Assembly (NCBI GenBank): GCA_029379385.1
Contig: CM055610.1
Span: forward strand, 18,439,422 to 18,503,421
Source: Quillaja saponaria
Lineage: Eukaryota; Streptophyta; Magnoliopsida; Fabales; Quillajaceae
Length of the DNA stretch: 64,000 nt
Reading direction: 5' to 3'
Every line of letters starts with the position of its first letter. Within the stretch, counting starts at the first letter, position 1. Positions 1 through 12,300 of this stretch are shown here, piece by piece. The position numbers were made by a program, and so were the translations under genes. The notes below the pieces were generated by a model. It saw nothing but the letters and a program-made list of their open reading frames with translations, searched no databases and had not been told where the DNA came from.

Positions 1-820
1 ATCATTGAGTCAATACCCTATTAGTTATAAGAAAGATTTGTTATGATCTCTTTAGTTTTCTCGAATTTGAGCCTTCTAAAATTCTTAACTTGAACATATA
101 AAATACAAGTATTCTTAAAAGTATAAAAGTTGTCATTTTAAGTTTTTTTAGTCATGTTTAAAAGAAAAATATAAGTTAATGTATGAGTGAAAATAACGTG
201 AATAGTTATCAAGATAAAATAGTAGTAGTAGGCATTTGAGTAGTTGGGATAATAGTTAGTTATTAGAAGTAAAAACTAATTATTTTTAATTAATTTAATT
301 TATAATATTCTAAAATAAGAAACTATAAAAGTGTTTTAGTTTTTATAATAATATAGATATTATCAATTTTTAAAAAACCAATGATTATCATATTTTATCC
401 TCATTAAAAAATAGATGTACTTAACGAGAATGAAAAAATTTCCGTACCTTCTTGTTATTTTTGATTTTGTCTTTTTTCTTCAAATATTGTGCTAGTTAAA
501 ACTATCAATTGATTAGTAGGTAAAATACATATAAAAGAAAATAAATAAAATATAATTTAAGTTTGCAAAATTTGGAAATCAATGACAACGTCTCTTCACC
601 CGTTATGGTTTTGGTCACTCTATTTATTCAACGGTGGCTTAGTACATCAAAATTTCAAAAAACTGCTTTTCATCGTTCACACTGTGATGGATACATACAA
701 TTAAGTAAGAAAAAAAAAAATTTTGTAAACCAAAAAAAAAAGAATCATAGTTTATAAACCTGTTTGGACATAGCCTCATATAAAAAAAGATCCCTCTCTT
801 CGGAATCTATCCCCTTTCTC
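1..820. other. AT-rich upstream region, no gene seen
   Basis: Very AT-rich DNA with short open frames only and no recognisable protein similarity. The last few hundred bases presumably contain upstream regulatory sequence of the purine permease gene that follows, but I recognise no specific element before the TATA box. Confidence 0.6.
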
Positions 821-829
821 TCTATATAT
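821..829 (+). promoter_or_regulatory. TATA box of the AZG1-like gene
   Basis: The motif CTATATATT lies about 115 bases before the ATG at 942, behind pyrimidine-rich DNA (CCCCTTTCTCTC). A start site near 850-860 would give a 5' leader of about 80-90 bases. The call rests on position and motif only. Confidence 0.5.
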
Positions 830-941
830 TTTCCTATGCAAAACAAAGCTACTTTGATCTGATTGTCTCTACCACCTCATACTTTGGTGGTAACCATCTC
901 AAATAACAAGAAAATTCATTGTTATCTACGCCAATAATTTC

Positions 942-2717
942 ATGGTCATGGCTATTCAAACACAGTCAGCCAATTCAAAGCCTCTGTCTCGGCTTAACTC
1001 ATACGTAGCTCAGAGTCGTGCCGGAAAATGGTTCAAGCTCTCCGAGCGAAATTCCAACTTCACTACCGAACTCCGAGCCGGCACAGCCACTTTCCTAACC
1101 ATGGCTTACATCTTAGCGGTCAACGCCTCTATTCTAACCGATTCCGGAGGCACTTGCTCTGTTTCCGATTGTATTCCTATTTGCTCCGACATCACCATCC
1201 CCGTTTCCAATTGTACCGGGTCAAACCTGCGGGTCATACAACCCGATATTTCTTGCAAATTTGATCCCGTCAACCCGGGTTACGCTGCTTGTCTTGAAAG
1301 AATACGAAAAGATTTGATCGTAGCAACCGTAGCGTCGTCTCTCATTGGGTGTGTTATAATGGGTGCTTTTGCCAACCTTCCTTTGGCTTTAGCACCGGGT
1401 ATGGGTAGCAACGCTTACTTCGCTTACACGGTTGTCGGGTATCACGGGTCCGGTAATATATCGTATCAGAGCGCTCTAGCCGCCGTGTTCATGGAAGGCT
1501 TAATTTTCTTACTCGTTTCGGCAATTGGGTTACGTGCAAAACTCGCTAAACTCGTCCCAAAACCAGTCCGAATCAGCTCCTCCGCAGGAATCGGACTCTT
1601 CCTGGCATTTATTGGTTTACAAAACAACCAAGGAATCGGTCTCATCGGTTACAGTCCATCCACGTTGGTCACACTCGGAGCCTGCCCTGCTTCTTCTAGA
1701 GCTTCCCTTGCTCCCGTTATAACGGCAGCTAACGGCACAACCAGTTTACTCCCTGGCGGTACCGTCTCCAGCGATATTTTATGCCTCCGAGACAGAATGG
1801 AAAGCCCGACATTTTGGCTTGGTATTATCGGATTCGTGATAATCGCGTATTGTCTCGTGAAAAAAATCAAAGGCGCCATGATATACGGAATAGTATTCGT
1901 AACGGTCGTTTCGTGGTTCCGCAACACGAAAGTTACGGTGTTTCCGAATACGGATTCGGGTAATACGGCCCATGAATATTTTAAGAAGATTGTTGATGTC
2001 CACGCTATAAAAAACACAGCTGGAGCATTGAGCTTCAAAAGCATTGGGAAAGGTCACTTTTGGGAAGCTCTGGTCACTTTCTTATACGTGGATATACTTG
2101 ACACAACCGGTACGTTATATTCAATGGCCCGGTTCGCCGGCTTCTCGGATCCTAACGGAAATTTTGAGGGTCAGTATTTTGCTTTCATGTCAGATGCCAC
2201 GTCAATAGTGGTAGGGTCATTGTTGGGTACATCACCTGTAACGGCGTTTATTGAATCATCCACGGGTATTAGGGAAGGCGGGAGAACGGGGATAACGGCG
2301 TTAACAGTAGGCGGATATTTTTTCTTGGCGTTCTTCTTCACGCCGTTACTAGCGTCTATACCAGCTTGGGCGGTGGGTCCGCCGTTGATATTGGTGGGAG
2401 TGTTGATGATGAGATCTGTGGTGGAGATTGAATGGGATGACATGAGGCAAGCTATACCAGCATTTGTGACGTTGATATTAATGCCGTTGACTTATTCAAT
2501 AGCGTATGGGCTAATTGGTGGAATTGGGACTTTTATAGTGTTGCATATAGGGGATTGGGTTGTTGAACTTTTAGTGAAGTTGGGGTTTGTAAAGGGGAAG
2601 GAGGTACCTAATACTATCAGTAGTATTAGTGGTAGTGGGGTCAATGGGAATGGAGCACATGAACATCAACTGCCTATAGTTGAAGGAATTGTAAAACCAC
2701 TTGAGATTGAAGTTTAG
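942..2717 (+). CDS. AZG1: AZG1-like adenine/guanine (purine) permease, intronless
   Basis: One open frame of 591 aa, close in length to Arabidopsis AZG1 (about 580). The protein belongs to the AzgA branch of nucleobase transporters, polytopic plasma-membrane proteins that import adenine and guanine; plant members are also reported to move cytokinins. Visible signs: the N-terminal [20 protein letters not shown] block (about residues 35-54); a Cys-rich loop (about 71-105); the AzgA signature [15 protein letters not shown] (149-163); [18 protein letters not shown] starting at 384; and [15 protein letters not shown] near the C-terminus in a strongly hydrophobic second half. A second in-frame ATG lies two codons downstream, so the start is uncertain by two residues. 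AZG1 is preferred over AZG2 because near-identical blocks to AZG1 run end to end. There are no breaks. Confidence 0.95.
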   Translation: MVMAIQTQSANSKPLSRLNSYVAQSRAGKWFKLSERNSNFTTELRAGTATFLTMAYILAVNASILTDSGGTCSVSDCIPICSDITIPVSNCTGSNLRVIQPDISCKFDPVNPGYAACLERIRKDLIVATVASSLIGCVIMGAFANLPLALAPGMGSNAYFAYTVVGYHGSGNISYQSALAAVFMEGLIFLLVSAIGLRAKLAKLVPKPVRISSSAGIGLFLAFIGLQNNQGIGLIGYSPSTLVTLGACPASSRASLAPVITAANGTTSLLPGGTVSSDILCLRDRMESPTFWLGIIGFVIIAYCLVKKIKGAMIYGIVFVTVVSWFRNTKVTVFPNTDSGNTAHEYFKKIVDVHAIKNTAGALSFKSIGKGHFWEALVTFLYVDILDTTGTLYSMARFAGFSDPNGNFEGQYFAFMSDATSIVVGSLLGTSPVTAFIESSTGIREGGRTGITALTVGGYFFLAFFFTPLLASIPAWAVGPPLILVGVLMMRSVVEIEWDDMRQAIPAFVTLILMPLTYSIAYGLIGGIGTFIVLHIGDWVVELLVKLGFVKGKEVPNTISSISGSGVNGNGAHEHQLPIVEGIVKPLEIEV

Positions 2718-2894
2718 GATGGGGTATATAATACACTATTTAGAATTAGAATATGTGCCTAATTGTTTTAAGTATCTTTCATTTTTCGATAGAACATTAG
2801 GAGAAAAATGGATTCATAAAAACTTGTAGATATATATTTATGTTTGGATAAATTTATAAACTAAGTTTTTACTTTTCAAATACTTTTAAGGTAA

Positions 2895-2917
2895 ATATAT
2901 ATATATATATATATATA
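2895..2917. repeat. (TA)n microsatellite
   Basis: Uninterrupted AT dinucleotide run of about 23 bases in the 3' flank of the AZG1-like gene. It is a simple sequence repeat and probably length-variable between individuals. Confidence 0.9.
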
Positions 2918-3394
2918 ATATAAATTTTAGGGTACTTAGACAAAAATAATAATAATACTGTTAAGGTAGAAGATATCATTTACAAATCCCTTGAAATTAT
3001 AGGTTACATGCAACTAATTTTTAAACTATATAATTCATGTCATAACTAATTTTTAAGCATTTTTTTTTATGGGAGGAAGAATGGAGTGAAAGGAAGGATA
3101 CCCTCTCCCTTATCAATTGTCCATAATCAAACTTTGAATCTTGACAATTAAGACTTTATGGTTAATTCGGAGGAAAGAAAATAAGAGTAGAAATTTATTT
3201 TCTTTTCTTTCATTTTCCCCTTAACTTATTTCAAAAAAAAAGCTAAAAGTTAATGACTCATATTCAACAGGGTACATCATTGGTGTCCACTTTTCTAAAC
3301 TCCAGGGAAACTTCTGCATTTAGAAGCAACAGGGACTTTATATGTCTATATACCAATGATATGTGATATATGAATTAATTAGTCAAAGGAAAGC

Positions 3395-3493
3395 AAAAAT
3401 TAAAAAATTAAAAATTAAAAAATTAAAAAATTAAAAATTAAAAAATTAAAAATTAAAAAATTAAAAAATTAAAAATTAAAAATTAAAATTAAT
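3395..3493. repeat. AT-rich minisatellite built on AAAAATTA units
   Basis: About 100 bases made only of A runs (4-6) separated by TT, giving alternating 7- to 9-base units such as AAAAATT and AAAAAATT. Unit length drifts, as expected for slippage. No coding potential. Confidence 0.9.
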
Positions 3494-6203
3494 TTAAAAA
3501 AAAATCTTCTTTTTAAGAGGCTGAGGATTGAGGAACAGGGAGTGGGGATCTTGATAATTGATGAAGTATCAATCAAAGCAATAAAGCATATTCTGAAAGG
3601 TGATCTGATCAACACATGAAAGTAACTAATGATAAGGATCGATGGAGGTACTAACAAGTTATTATTTTAAGTAATATGTTAGAGCTAAAGCCAAATACAG
3701 TAATTAATTACACACAAAGAATGAGAGGAAGAAGCCATTCTCATTTTTTATGGCCTTAGAAACCATGATGGTAAAAGTTTATAATGTTTCCTACCCAGGT
3801 GATCCGAATTGTTTGTGAATGTTAGAGTAAATTATTTTTTTTGATTTACTCATTTATTATTAGCTTTATTTTAGGAGGGATTTACTTTATTGTACTTAGT
3901 TTTATTCAATATTAGGTTCGTTATGTAGTCAACTATCAAGTAACCTATATATATATATGTTTTTTCTATATAATCAAATCATCCTATCAATAGCTCACGT
4001 GTGAACAAGCTCCATAATAGCTCACTCAAGTTTGGTTCGTTTTTCTAAATAACTTGAGCTCTATCTTTATTTTAGGACTTGTTTAATAAGCGTTTTATTA
4101 TATATATATATGTGTGTGAAATGGAATTACACTGTAAGTTAAGCCAAAGTGAATGTATTAAGAAAATGTCTTATAATTATGTGATGATTAATACTAGTAT
4201 CTATATGTTTTTCACTCAATGAGTCTTCGTAACTCATTATTCTTTCGTTTATGTTCTTTTTTTCATTTTTAACTCTAGATTCTTCTTAAACCTCTGTAGT
4301 GGGACATAACGAGCCAAATTTGAAATTTGCAAAGCTCTCACGAACTCAACTTACTTAAAATAATAATTAAATATATTTATTTGAACAACATAATATAATA
4401 ACAGGTTTGGCATGGTGGTAACACACCTTACATTCTTTAAAATAGGGTTTGAATCTCTTGAAGCAAGTGTTAAGTTGTGCATAGTGTTTGGTAAGAATTA
4501 CTTGAGGTTTGTGAAATAATTGATTAAAATTTGTGTTAGTATTGAACAAAATAATTGCTTTGTTGATTATTTTCCGTCAAAATTACTAACGGATACTAAA
4601 AGATCTATACTTTCTAATTCCATATGGTCATATTATTTTAGAAATAAAATAATTTAGTTTCATTGAAGATTTTTTCTAAAAAGATTAACATTAAGTACTA
4701 AGCTTTCACAATTTTAATAAACATATGTATAAAAATATCAAAAATTAATATAAAATTATTATCCATGAACTGTGAAAGTAAGGTTATTATCATCAGAGCT
4801 GATTATAAGAGAAAACTAATATAATTATTATTCATAAAATTCTTTAGCCAAATATAGAACATTCAAAATATTTGATTATAATCAGGTTTGACCTCATAAA
4901 AATCAAATATAAACACCCTCTTAGTTTTTGCTAAATTTCTCTTTATTAATATGAATAAGACTATATAAGATGTAGTATATCATAGATATATAATGTCATT
5001 GGCTTTAAGACATACTACTAACATCATTTATGTATGTTAAGGATTCTCATTATGTGGCATAGATAAAATGTGATGACCTTGGTGATGGCACTAACATTAA
5101 TTTTTTGAGAAATTTGTTAAGAAATAGATGTCAGAACAACCTCTAGTTATTGTTCATATTATTTATCAACATTATCAATTTCCGACCAAAAAAAAGTACT
5201 GAATATATTGGAGAGCTCTTTGGTTAAATAATGAGTATTATAAATTAAAGATTTGATCAAATTATTTCATACACATTGCATTGCATGTCTAACTATTGTA
5301 CACAAAATTTACTCTCTTTTTTTACTATAAAGAGTCATCATGAATCATGAACTGTGCACATGGTGATATCCTAATCAATGCATTAATTAGTGTATAAAGT
5401 ATGTGCATGTGTTAAAGCACAATGGATCAAATTTTCAACCCAATGGAATTAGAGTGGGATTAGGTATAAAGTATATGGAAGTATCAAAGCCTTTTTGATC
5501 AAATCCGATAATGGGATTAGGAATTCAATCCTCCATATCATGCAGTTCTCTAAAAAAATCCAAATCTCATCGTCCAGATTTGAATTAAAAAAAGCTTACA
5601 TATATGTCTAACTGATCTCAAAAGGCTCAACATCTTGTTTGCCTTCCTCCTTAATTATAATTATATATCCTTAGTGGAAAGATGAGCAAGAAAAATCTAA
5701 TTAAAGAAAAATGGATTACAGCAGAACAGACATTAGTGGGAACTAAATAAGAAAATTATATACATTTCAAAATCTTATGTTTGATTCTGATGAAGTTGTG
5801 TGTTTGGGTGTAGTACTAAATTATTGAAAGAGTTATAATTTAATTTTAGGAGATATAAATTTTCAAATATTTAGACTTTCAAGTTTTGATAAAAATAGGA
5901 TTTAGTATATTATACAATAACAAAAAAATAAAACTAAATTTAAGATTTTGTTTAGCCCATTATATAGAATAACATGAAAGGATAAGAAATTACTTTGATT
6001 CCAACTCATTTGGAGTCAGGCAAATAAATTAAAACTAATTAAAATATTTTCACCCCTCATTTTTTTTTTCAGCAAAGATTATGAATTTTTTTTGGCAATA
6101 TGGGTTTAGGCCCAAGGGCATTGGGGTCAAAGCAGTTAATGGAATAAATCTAGCACCATCTCCGAGTAACTGGGATACCGGAGAAGAAAATTGAAAGAGA
6201 AAA

Positions 6204-8261
6204 ATGGGTGCTGTTAGTAACAGTTGCTTCTCCTCAGTATTCATAGCTCCTCTTGAGAATGATGATTTCCTAAAGCAGAGGAAGAAGAAATCTACATACA
6301 ATTTCATGGATTCCAACAAGAAATTTGTGAGTTTTGGTAAAATTTATTGTAAACAACCAGAGAGTGGAATTGAGGAAAAACCCACAAGCCAGAGAGCCTC
6401 CAGTTCCAATAACAGAATGGAAGAATACAACATAGCTATGAAGAAAATGATGAGAAACCCCTATGAGTATCATCATGATCTGGGTCAGTTTCTTCTATAT
6501 CTTATTTGTTCCCAACATTCACATTTTTACCATTGAAATCAAAGTTTCGGTCTGTTTATATGTTGAGCATCGTTTCTTATAATTTCAATTTTCTACCTCT
6601 GGTTCATTGCTATGGATAGTGGGGCTCATGTAATGTGCTAGGCTCGATGGTGGGTTTCTTTACTGTTTCATTATTTTTTTAAGGATTTGGGCAAATGCAT
6701 CGTTAGTTATATTTTTTAATTTGCTTCTTTTGTAGTATTAAATTAGAGTGGATATGGATCTATGTCTATAAAAGTTACAACAAGAACAAGCATCACTTTA
6801 TGACTTTTTCTGATGGGTGATATTCATTAATAAGTGTTGCATTGGTCCATCTTTACTTTCTCTTTTAAAATTGGAAGAATAGAAAGCTGGATGGCAAAAT
6901 AGAGCATATCATTTCTCAATAGCTTGCAGACTTCAATCTCATTGTTATCTTTCATTTGTTTATAAAATTGAAATAGTAAGCGAATTTGGCCCTCCTGAGT
7001 TTTACTAAAAAGGATCTGAGGAGACTTGTCAATTGTTCTTGCATGAAAAGCAATTGGTATATAATTTGCTGAATATAAATTTAGATTAGGCACATGTTGT
7101 TCGATTTCTATGTATATGGTCATGAAATAAAAAATTTCAATCAACATTTCAAACAAGAAGAAATATTATGTTTTTAAGTGATATAGTTAATAATTTCATG
7201 GTTCCAGGTATGAACTATACAGTTATAACTGAGAATTTGATTGTGGGCTCTCAGCCTCAGAAACCTGAAGACGTAGATCACCTGAAACAGGAAGAGGATG
7301 TAGCTTACATTCTTAACTTGCAGCAGGATAAGGATGTTGAGTATTGGGGAATAGACTTACAGTCAATAATAAGAAGATGCCAAGAACTGGACATTCGTCA
7401 CATGAGGAGGCCTGTAGGAATCCCCTTTCTGAGTATATCCTTTGGCAAATAATAGATGCATTTTTTTATATTCTAGACAAGTCTGTATTGCCTAGTATAA
7501 GATTTAGGGAGCTGAATTCATCATGGCTAAGTTTTCTTGTTCCTTCCAGCGATATATTGCCTTGAAGCATTGGAACAAATTTTTCTAGAAAACTTTTCCT
7601 TTATCTTGGAACTCTGAAGCAAAATGTTTGACTTATCATGACTGTTGGTATCATTAGGCAAAAGATTTTGATCCAGATTCCTTGCGAAATGGACTACCCA
7701 AATCTGTTTCATCATTGGAATGGGCCATCTCTGAGGGAAAAGGAAAAATGTATGTGCATTGCACCGCTGGTCTAGGAAGGGCTCCTGCTGTGGCAATCAC
7801 TTACATGTTCTGGTTTTGTGGCATGAATGTAAGTTTTGTGTTATTTTTATTGAACTCCAACCAACGTTTCAAGTTTTGCTTGTTGAATTGGTTCAAACGT
7901 ACTGTGTCAATGTGTCGCTACTCTTTGGCAAAAATAGATGTTTCCCACATTCAGTACTGAGGAAGCAAACTATTTTTTTTTGGTGACAAACTGCTTCAGA
8001 GGTATCTCATATATTTTCTGAGTTTTGATATATGATTCAACTGTGACCATTTGACAGCTAAATACAGCATATGATAAGCTAACTTCAAAGAGGCCGTGCG
8101 GACCCAGTAAAACAGCAATACGTGGAGCTACATATGATCTGGCTAAGAATGATCCATGGAAGGAGCCATTTGAGAGTCTTCCAGAATATGCATTTGAGGA
8201 TATAGCAGACTGGGAAAGGAACTTGATTCAGAACCGTGTCCGTTCCCTCCGTGGCACTTAA
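6204..8261 (+). CDS. LSF2: Phosphoglucan phosphatase LSF2 (LIKE SEX FOUR 2)
   Basis: Four exons, 6204-6483, 7208-7413, 7658-7828 and 8058-8261, all with GT-AG introns, give 286 aa (Arabidopsis LSF2 has 282). LSF2 is a plastid dual-specificity phosphatase that removes phosphate, mainly from C3 of glucosyl residues, during starch breakdown. The protein shows a Ser/Lys-rich N-terminus of about 60 residues fitting a chloroplast transit peptide; the recognition region SQPQKPEDVDHLKQEEDVAY encoded by exon 2; and the active-site loop HCTAGLGR with catalytic Cys197 and Arg203, with general-acid candidate Asp165 in AKDFD at the start of exon 3. The C-terminal tail (CGPSKTAIRGATYDLAKNDP onward) is the CT domain that packs on the phosphatase fold. 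No carbohydrate-binding module follows, which separates LSF2 from SEX4. The start is the first ATG in frame. No breaks. Confidence 0.95.
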
Positions 8262-8711
8262 CCACTCTGCATAAGTTCTCTTCTTATACAGGGTTTCCTG
8301 ATTCCAGAATAGCATGACAATAATCACGTCTTCTACCAAAATCTCTCCTTTATATGATAAATTGTTCTTTGTCCATTTTGATCTGATGACTTTGTAGCTG
8401 ACGGTCTGATTAGTATAATTATGGAAACCTCATCCTATTTGACCGATTGTTGGCGCCAAATTTCAATCCCATGATCAGGTACTCAGTTCGGAAGCTTTCC
8501 CTAGCTATCTTTTCCTGAAACTATTGACATGTATAAAGTGGGAGAGTTGTTTTTCCGAATGAATTATGTCATCCGAATGAACTTAAGGCAACTTTCTGGG
8601 AGAAGCTTTTTCGTATAACCTTGTATCATTTTGATATGTTAAACTGCATTTGTTCTTGGCAATGAAGGAATTTCAAAATATACTTCATCCTCATATACTT
8701 GTACTAGATTT

Positions 8712-8717
8712 AATAAA
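8712..8717 (+). terminator. Poly(A) signal of LSF2
   Basis: AATAAA sits about 450 bases after the LSF2 stop codon, near the end of the T-rich presumed 3' UTR. It is the first canonical hexamer seen downstream, and plant signals are loose, so this is a candidate only. Confidence 0.45.
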
Positions 8718-8719
8718 GC

Positions 8720-9332
8720 ATTATAAAAAAATTAAAATAAAGTATAATGCCTCTCTCTCAGTCCCATTGAACTAAAACCTCACATAGTATTTTCAAAATC
8801 ATTTTTTAACCTTGTTGAACATCTAGGTTGGCTGGCCTGGATGCCTTACAAATGTAGACAGTGAACAAGAAAGGGCTCTGACCCTCTGACCCAATCCAAA
8901 AACTCCTCCAAAGTTGAGGAGTAACATCAATCGTATGTTCAAGTACCCATTTGCGGACCACAATAAAGGAGGCTGCCATCCACTCTAATTACTTAGATTG
9001 AAGTCACACTAACACCATTAAGACAAAGACAATGACGCAACCATAGAAGGTGGGAGGTTGAAGAGCCACTTATTGCATGCGTGAACAAGCTAAAGTGCCG
9101 AACACGCACCTATGTTCCCATCCATTGTCTATCATCATTCTCTTTAATACTTTTCCAGTCAAAATCAACAAGCAACTATAGTTCTCTAAAACTGAGGATA
9201 TACTAGCCTTGGTTGAGACTAGTTGCATAGGTGATGAACATTCAGAACCTTTTTTAATATTAAATATTTCATAACAAAAAATATAAAAACTTAATGTCTA
9301 CAGCAACAAATGTACAGTAACTCCAAAAAATC
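8720..9332. other. Intergenic region between convergent genes
   Basis: About 600 bases between the 3' ends of LSF2 and the reverse-strand transporter gene. It must hold both 3' UTR ends. No ORF of note and no recognisable repeat. Confidence 0.6.
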
Positions 9333-12300
9333 TTATGTAGTGGAGATTGTCTGGAATTTGGCGAGTTGTTGTTGACGGCGACCTAAATGAAATCCTGTGA
9401 TTATCCACAATAAACAGACCTGGTGTAGGCCAAGGTCAATATCATTAGTTTCCATTCGAGAGAGAGAACCAAGGGAAAAAGGCATTCAATGCAATAGGGA
9501 AGGGAATATAAGTAAGGACAACAATTTGAAGGAAACTTTAGGCTTATTGGATCAATAAGCAACTAGTTACTTTTCACTTTCACCCAGAATGAAAGGAAAT
9601 TTCTATTAAAGATGAAGGCAAGTGTTAATACATACAGGCAGCGCATAGAGAGAAACAGTTGTCGCCCTCCCATTGAGTGCACTGAAAAGCAGTTTGTACA
9701 TTCCTGCTGCTGTAGCATCTCCAAGCCTTTGAACCAGTACATCTATGCACACCTGCAGCAGCATGTAGTTTGTGAAATGCTACTTTAATAAACTTGGATA
9801 TTCAATTGTGTTCATGGAGTGTGATTTATGCAATAGGAAAGATATACCCAGGAAACGTAGTACATTTAGTGCTTTTTCATGCAGTGAAGACATTTTGGCT
9901 TCAACATAGCTATGCTTCTCTGCGTGCTTTAAGGTAAAAAAGATACATAGCTATACTTGAGCGTGCTTTAATAGCAACTCTACATTGACACATATCAAGG
10001 TGAAAAATAGAGAGAATGAGAAGAGTGTGGAGAGAGAAAAAGGGTGGGGGGACAGAGTTATACCTTGGCTTTGTATTTTTCGTCCTGTGATACAACAGTA
10101 AATAGTAGTTCTCTTCCAGGCCTGGTCACAACATACGTAACAACCTGCATGAAGAGAAAGAGAACATTAGGCTATATTAGCTGAGAAGTTGAAACCTCAC
10201 CAACTTACTCAACCAACTGGTCCTTTCAAACATACTGTCACAAATTGACCCAAAAGAATAATGCACAGTAAATTATAGTCAAATAAATATCAATGCATCA
10301 TGTAAAAACAAGAAGATGAATCTGGATTTCATGTACGACTAACCTTTCTCAGGGTTTCTAGAATAGCAACAACCACCCAAGTCGGCCAAACAGAAATTGC
10401 AACCAAATTTAAGAATCCAACAAATGGGGCTGAGCAAATAGCTATAGTTACCCCAGCAACAGTAAGAATGCGGCCCTGTACTAGATAAGTAAAAGTAAAA
10501 AATACAAAGTCAACAGACACAAATACTGCATAAACATCACTTAGTCCTCTGTTTGGATGAGCTAATGGATATAATAGAAAATACAAGATAAAGGTAATTT
10601 CATGTATTATTCTCTTTGCAGCAGTAACCAGAATTCTTAATCCATACCGTTAAGGTGAGTTGCCCAGCAAGGATAAAAACAGCAATAAAGCTATTTATCT
10701 CAGCGAACAATCTTCGTCTACCAAGGGAGCTGGTAACAGTCAGGGCAATCACACTCACTTTCTACAATGGCAGTCAAAGGAAAATTTTAGTCAGGAGAAA
10801 TACGGTGTATAAACATAATATTTCTAATAAATCATGTAAACAAATATCAACTGCCATTTAGTTGTCGTGTCTCATCCTAAATACTGAATGACAATGCATT
10901 AGTGGATAATTTTGAATTTTAGTCTGTATTATGGTATCTTGCACTCCATATAAAGTATGTAAAATAATCTAGATGAGCTAACTCGCAACAAGTGTGGTTC
11001 TTCTCTAGAACAAATATCTTTAATGCTTGTGGTACTTAATTTGTGATAGGAAATATAGTTTTGTGAGTTTACCCAATAGCAGCTACAGATTATAAGGATC
11101 GTTTCATGATAAGGCAACCAAACTCATGTGCTGGTTTAATCTCTAGAAAAGATTTTCCTTTGAAATTGGATGAACTTCTGTCACTTCTTCCTCTTCAACA
11201 AAAGCACAATATAGTTGCTCATGGAAGACAATGCTATATGGCATCTTCGTTAACAAGGCCTTTTGATGCAGAAGGGAGAAATGCTTAAGGTTGTATCAAT
11301 AGATTTTCAGTTAGTGATTTCAGCTTCGTCATTGAAGACCAGACAATATCAGACTGGAGGTAATTTATTTTTATAGTTCTGAAGGTCCACTTGTTCATAG
11401 TAAATTTGTTCAAATTAAATTAGGTTTTGTATAGTTTGTGATATATGGTACAGCATTGTCTTCTAGGAACTGATGTTGAATTTCAATCAAATGTGTTTAA
11501 TAAAAAAATTTGTCTTCAGATTTTATTTTTTTTTATCTTTTTTTTTGGGGGGGGGGGGGGGGGGGGGGTGGAAGGGGCCTGATTTCCAAATATATATTTA
11601 TTGAAAGGTATCATTTCAAGTTTTTTAAGTAACCCAGGAGTCACTTAATGGGTTTCATTCTTGTAAGTTGACTACTTGAAGGCCAAAACAAGGTTTACTA
11701 ACTAAGTACTATCTGTATACAAGAATCTAGGAGTCACTTCATGGGTTTCATTCTTGTTAGTTGACTACTTGAAGACCAAAACAAGGTTTACTAACTAAGT
11801 ACTAACCGTATACAAGAATCTAGGGGTCTCTAATTTCATCTTATTAAAAGAAAAGTTTGAATATTGAAATTTTCTAATGAAATATGCATGGTATACTAGA
11901 GTGGATGGCAAGTTTGCCTAAGAAGTGCTCTCTTTGCCACTGTAGAGATCATTTCTTACTATGTTGTAGAACAAACACCCCAGAAGCCTGCATTTTTCTT
12001 TTCTTTGGTGACTGCATAACTTCTCTTCTATCTTTACAATTCTAAATCATATCCTCTCTTCTTCTTCTTTCTTTGGCTTTGCCTTTGTCTCCTGATAGCC
12101 ATAACCCTTCTCTTATTTCATAAAAACCATAAACCCCTCAGTTCTTCATAACTAATAGCATTCAAGTTGACCCTAATCAACTCTTACAAATAAAAAAGGT
12201 TGCAGCTTTATTCATTCATCTTATTTAATTTGATAAGAAATCCTTTTGTTCATTCACCCTGCTGTTTTGCCTTGAAGCTCCACTCTGTGCAGATACAACT

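Larger units (their letters stand above)
2718..6203. other. Intergenic region between AZG1-like gene and LSF2
   Basis: About 3.5 kb of AT-rich DNA with no credible coding region; the open frames here have no recognisable domains. It holds a TA microsatellite and an AAATTAA-type minisatellite, listed separately. The stretch about 3990-4100, with repeated GCTCA/AAGCTC words (for example TAGCTCACGTGTGAACAAGC), looks like a worn piece of a dispersed plant repeat, but I cannot assign it. Confidence 0.6.

Noticed and set aside
1649..2044. 131-aa reverse-strand ORF inside the AZG1-like gene.
   Set aside because: Mirror frame of a strongly conserved coding region, with no domain or start context.
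7168..7452. Separate 94-aa gene starting at 7168.
   Set aside because: Its first 13 codons lie in the intron of LSF2; the splice acceptor at 7207 gives the family sequence.
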